The position numbers were made by a program, and so were the translations under genes. Below the pieces are notes generated by a model. The model worked only from the letters and a program-made list of their open reading frames with translations, had not been told where the DNA came from and ran no database searches. A stretch of DNA of 6,851 nt from Acidobacteriota bacterium (GTDB lineage: Bacteria; Acidobacteriota; Blastocatellia; Pyrinomonadales; Pyrinomonadaceae), in assembly GCA_013813755.1 (NCBI GenBank), contig JACCRD010000207.1:1-6851 (forward strand), in the 5' to 3' direction. Below, piece after piece: positions 4,925 through 6,851 of this stretch (the stretch's first letter is position 1; each line of letters starts with the position of its first letter).

Positions 4925-6745
4925 ATGACAGATGACAACGTGACCGGTCATTTTGTAGATTCCCAAAAAAACGCTGAAATAACGATAACCGCCCGCGCGG
5001 TTTCCAGGGGCGTTTCAAATGGCAGAGTAGTTTGTCTCTACGGAAACAGAAAACAATTTTACCGCGTTTTTTTGCAAAAGATACAGATTGAAGGCGAACT
5101 GGAACGCTTTCGGACGGCTGTCCATCTGGCTAAACTTCAGCTCAGGGAAATCAGTCGGCAAAGTGTCGCGTTTAACAAAGAAACAAAAATTAATATTTTT
5201 GACGCTCATTACCAGATGCTCGAAGACAATGCATTAAGTGTCAAAATAGAAAAACTTATCGAGGAAAAAAAAGTTAATGCCGAGTGGGCAGTTAAAATCG
5301 TTACCGATTCTTACATCGCCAATTTTAAATCGATCGCCGACACATATTTAAGGGAGCGATATATCGATGTCGAAGATATTACCGAACGCTTATTAAATGC
5401 TTTGAGCGGCGGCGGAAAATCAAATTTTTTGTTGGAAAAAAACTCGGTGATCGTCGCGCGGGAAATTAAACCTTCAACTTTGATTGAACTAATCGCGAGC
5501 GCTCCGAAAGCGATCGTTACCGAAATCGGCGGCTGGACTTCGCACAGTTTTATTTTGGCGCGTGAAATAAATTTGCCGGCAGTCACCGGTGTCACGGGAA
5601 TTCTGAGGCGCGCTCAAACCGGAGACGAAGTAATTGTTGACGGTTTCATCGGGCAGGTGATTTTACATCCGTCGGAAAACACCTTTAAAAAATATCAAGC
5701 ACGGGCGGCTCAGTTTCAAAAGGCAAAGGCGCCAAATTCTAACGCCCGGAAAGAAAAACTTATAACTCTCGACGGACGACAAATCACTGTTCGCGCAAAC
5801 GTCGATTTTATCGATCAGCAAATCAGGCAAAAACTTTCTGGAGCAAGCGGAATCGGGCTTTATCGTTCAGAAATTTTGTTTAATCAAAACGAAAATTTTC
5901 CGACCGAACAGGAACAAATCCAAGCCTACCGGAAAATCGCCGAGATCGTCGGGACGGAGCGCGCCGCAATTAGAACTTTTGATATTGGTCCCGAACAGAT
6001 TTCAGGAGCAGGACAGGAAAAGGAGAAAAATCCGGCGCTCGGGATGCGCGGTATTCGTCACAGTTTTTCAAATCTGGAACATTTTCGAACGCAAATTCGC
6101 GCTTTGCTCCAGGCATCTTCTAAAAAAAATAATATTGATATTGTGTTGCCGATGATTTCCGATGTTTCTGAAATCATTTTGACAAAAAAAATTCTGGAAG
6201 AAGAAAAGCAAAATTTAAGGGAACGGAAAATTGAATTCGGACAAATTCAGCTCGGAGCGATGATTGAAGTTCCGGCAGCCGTTCTAATTGTTGAAGAAAT
6301 CGCCGGGGAAGTGGATTTTTTGAGTCTCGGAACAAATGATCTGGTGCAGTATCTGCTTGCCGTCGATCGTGATAACGGAACAGTCGCGGAATGGTATAAA
6401 ACGCTTCATCCGGCGGTTATCCGTTCGATAAAAAAAGTTTTGGAAGCGGGCGAAAGCTGTAATATTCCGGTTATAGTCTGCGGCGAAATGGCTGGCTCGC
6501 CGGTTTACGCGGCAATTTTGATCGGTTTGGGAGCGGTTGAATTGAGTATGAACTTAAATTCGATTTCGCGCGTCGGCAAGACAATTTCCGGCATCGCCTT
6601 TGAGGAAGCGGCTCAAATCGCTAATCAACTTCTCAGATGCCGAAGCGCGGAAGATGGCGAAGAATTAGTCCGCCAATATTTTTTGCAAAAATGGTCGCAT
6701 TTATTCACGCCGGAGAATCTACCGGGCGGTAAAATACAAAACTAA
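4925..6745 (+). CDS. ptsI: PTS Enzyme I (phosphoenolpyruvate-protein phosphotransferase)
   Basis: Enzyme I takes phosphate from phosphoenolpyruvate onto its own histidine and passes it to HPr, starting sugar-PTS or regulatory phosphorelays in the cytoplasm. All domains are visible in 606 residues. The N-terminal part starts at GVSNG (29-33), followed by the helical HPr-binding region with IFDAHYQMLED (91-101) and YLRERYIDVEDITERLL (141-157). The phosphohistidine domain has GGWTSHSFILAR (202-213), with H207 the expected phosphorylated residue. The TIM-barrel PEP domain has GLYRSE (311-316, R314), RTFDIG (350-355), MRGIR (374-378), MIEVPAA (446-452, E448), GTNDLVQY (469-476, N471/D472), VDR (480-482, R482) and CGEMAG (519-524, C519). 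There is no GAF domain, which favours PtsI over PtsP. It is about 30 residues longer than typical, mostly a 20-residue N-terminal extension. The invariant-looking GGDK after DI is PEQ in this protein, putting glutamine (Q358) where lysine is usual. An in-frame TGA at 4880-4882 limits the start; no Shine-Dalgarno. No HPr or Enzyme II gene is in the window. Confidence 0.93.
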   Translation: MTDDNVTGHFVDSQKNAEITITARAVSRGVSNGRVVCLYGNRKQFYRVFLQKIQIEGELERFRTAVHLAKLQLREISRQSVAFNKETKINIFDAHYQMLEDNALSVKIEKLIEEKKVNAEWAVKIVTDSYIANFKSIADTYLRERYIDVEDITERLLNALSGGGKSNFLLEKNSVIVAREIKPSTLIELIASAPKAIVTEIGGWTSHSFILAREINLPAVTGVTGILRRAQTGDEVIVDGFIGQVILHPSENTFKKYQARAAQFQKAKAPNSNARKEKLITLDGRQITVRANVDFIDQQIRQKLSGASGIGLYRSEILFNQNENFPTEQEQIQAYRKIAEIVGTERAAIRTFDIGPEQISGAGQEKEKNPALGMRGIRHSFSNLEHFRTQIRALLQASSKKNNIDIVLPMISDVSEIILTKKILEEEKQNLRERKIEFGQIQLGAMIEVPAAVLIVEEIAGEVDFLSLGTNDLVQYLLAVDRDNGTVAEWYKTLHPAVIRSIKKVLEAGESCNIPVIVCGEMAGSPVYAAILIGLGAVELSMNLNSISRVGKTISGIAFEEAAQIANQLLRCRSAEDGEELVRQYFLQKWSHLFTPENLPGGKIQN

Positions 6746-6851
6746 AAATTAAACAGCAGATGAACGCGAGTTTTCTGTGAAATTTGATTTTCGCAATAAA
6801 ATAACAACCATTAGTAAATTTACACTCCGAGTTTAAAATTATTTTTGTTTA
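6746..6851. other. AT-rich region after ptsI, no gene supported
   Basis: I find no credible start of another gene on either strand, no GC-rich hairpin followed by T residues, and no promoter with both hexamers. A lone TAAAAT at 6834-6839 is the only -10-like string and has no -35 partner. HPr or another PTS gene could begin just beyond the edge. Confidence 0.5.

Noticed and set aside
1..6851. A defence island, biosynthetic cluster, CRISPR array or mobile element
   Set aside because: No repeat-spacer pattern, transposase, integrase, terminal inverted repeats or toxin-antitoxin pair could be seen; most genes belong to common chromosomal families.

Overview
This window carries seven protein-coding genes or gene parts on ordinary bacterial chromosomal DNA of moderate GC (roughly the mid-40s per cent by eye). 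Six complete genes read on the + strand and one truncated gene leaves the left edge on the - strand. I see no tRNA, rRNA, CRISPR array, insertion sequence or phage gene. The gene set (UMF1-type MFS transporter, LOG-like protein, zinc-ribbon/AIM24 protein, PTS Enzyme I) and the mostly Shine-Dalgarno-less starts would fit an Acidobacteriota (Blastocatellia/Pyrinomonadaceae-like) genome. That is an impression from family resemblance, not a demonstrated assignment.

Layout. Positions 1-54 (-): the first 18 codons of a sugar-phosphate nucleotidyltransferase. Positions 55-179: a short divergent intergenic region with a paired, 45-bp-spaced imperfect repeat and overlapping candidate promoters. Positions 180-926: a divergent HemD-like uroporphyrinogen-III synthase. 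Positions 1005-2378: a 12-TM Atg22/UMF1-type MFS transporter. A good sigma70-type promoter (perfect TATAAT) lies at 2384-2411 and should drive the LOG-like phosphoribohydrolase at 2458-3030. That gene overlaps by ATGA an exported protein of unknown function (3027-3848). Next come a zinc-ribbon plus AIM24-domain protein (3957-4868) and a PTS Enzyme I (4925-6745). The last 106 bases hold no gene I can support.

The genes do not form one obvious pathway. HemD serves tetrapyrrole synthesis, Enzyme I starts a PEP-dependent phosphorelay, the LOG-like protein probably cleaves a nucleotide monophosphate, and the AIM24 protein has no established bacterial role. The clearest functional link visible in the DNA is the translational coupling of the LOG-like gene with the exported protein. 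No convincing rho-independent terminator separates any + strand genes, so read-through from 2418 to 6745 is possible. I do not see strong evidence for a new multi-gene system. The most useful leads are the unknown exported protein, the altered active-site loop of Enzyme I, and the repeat in the divergent promoter region.
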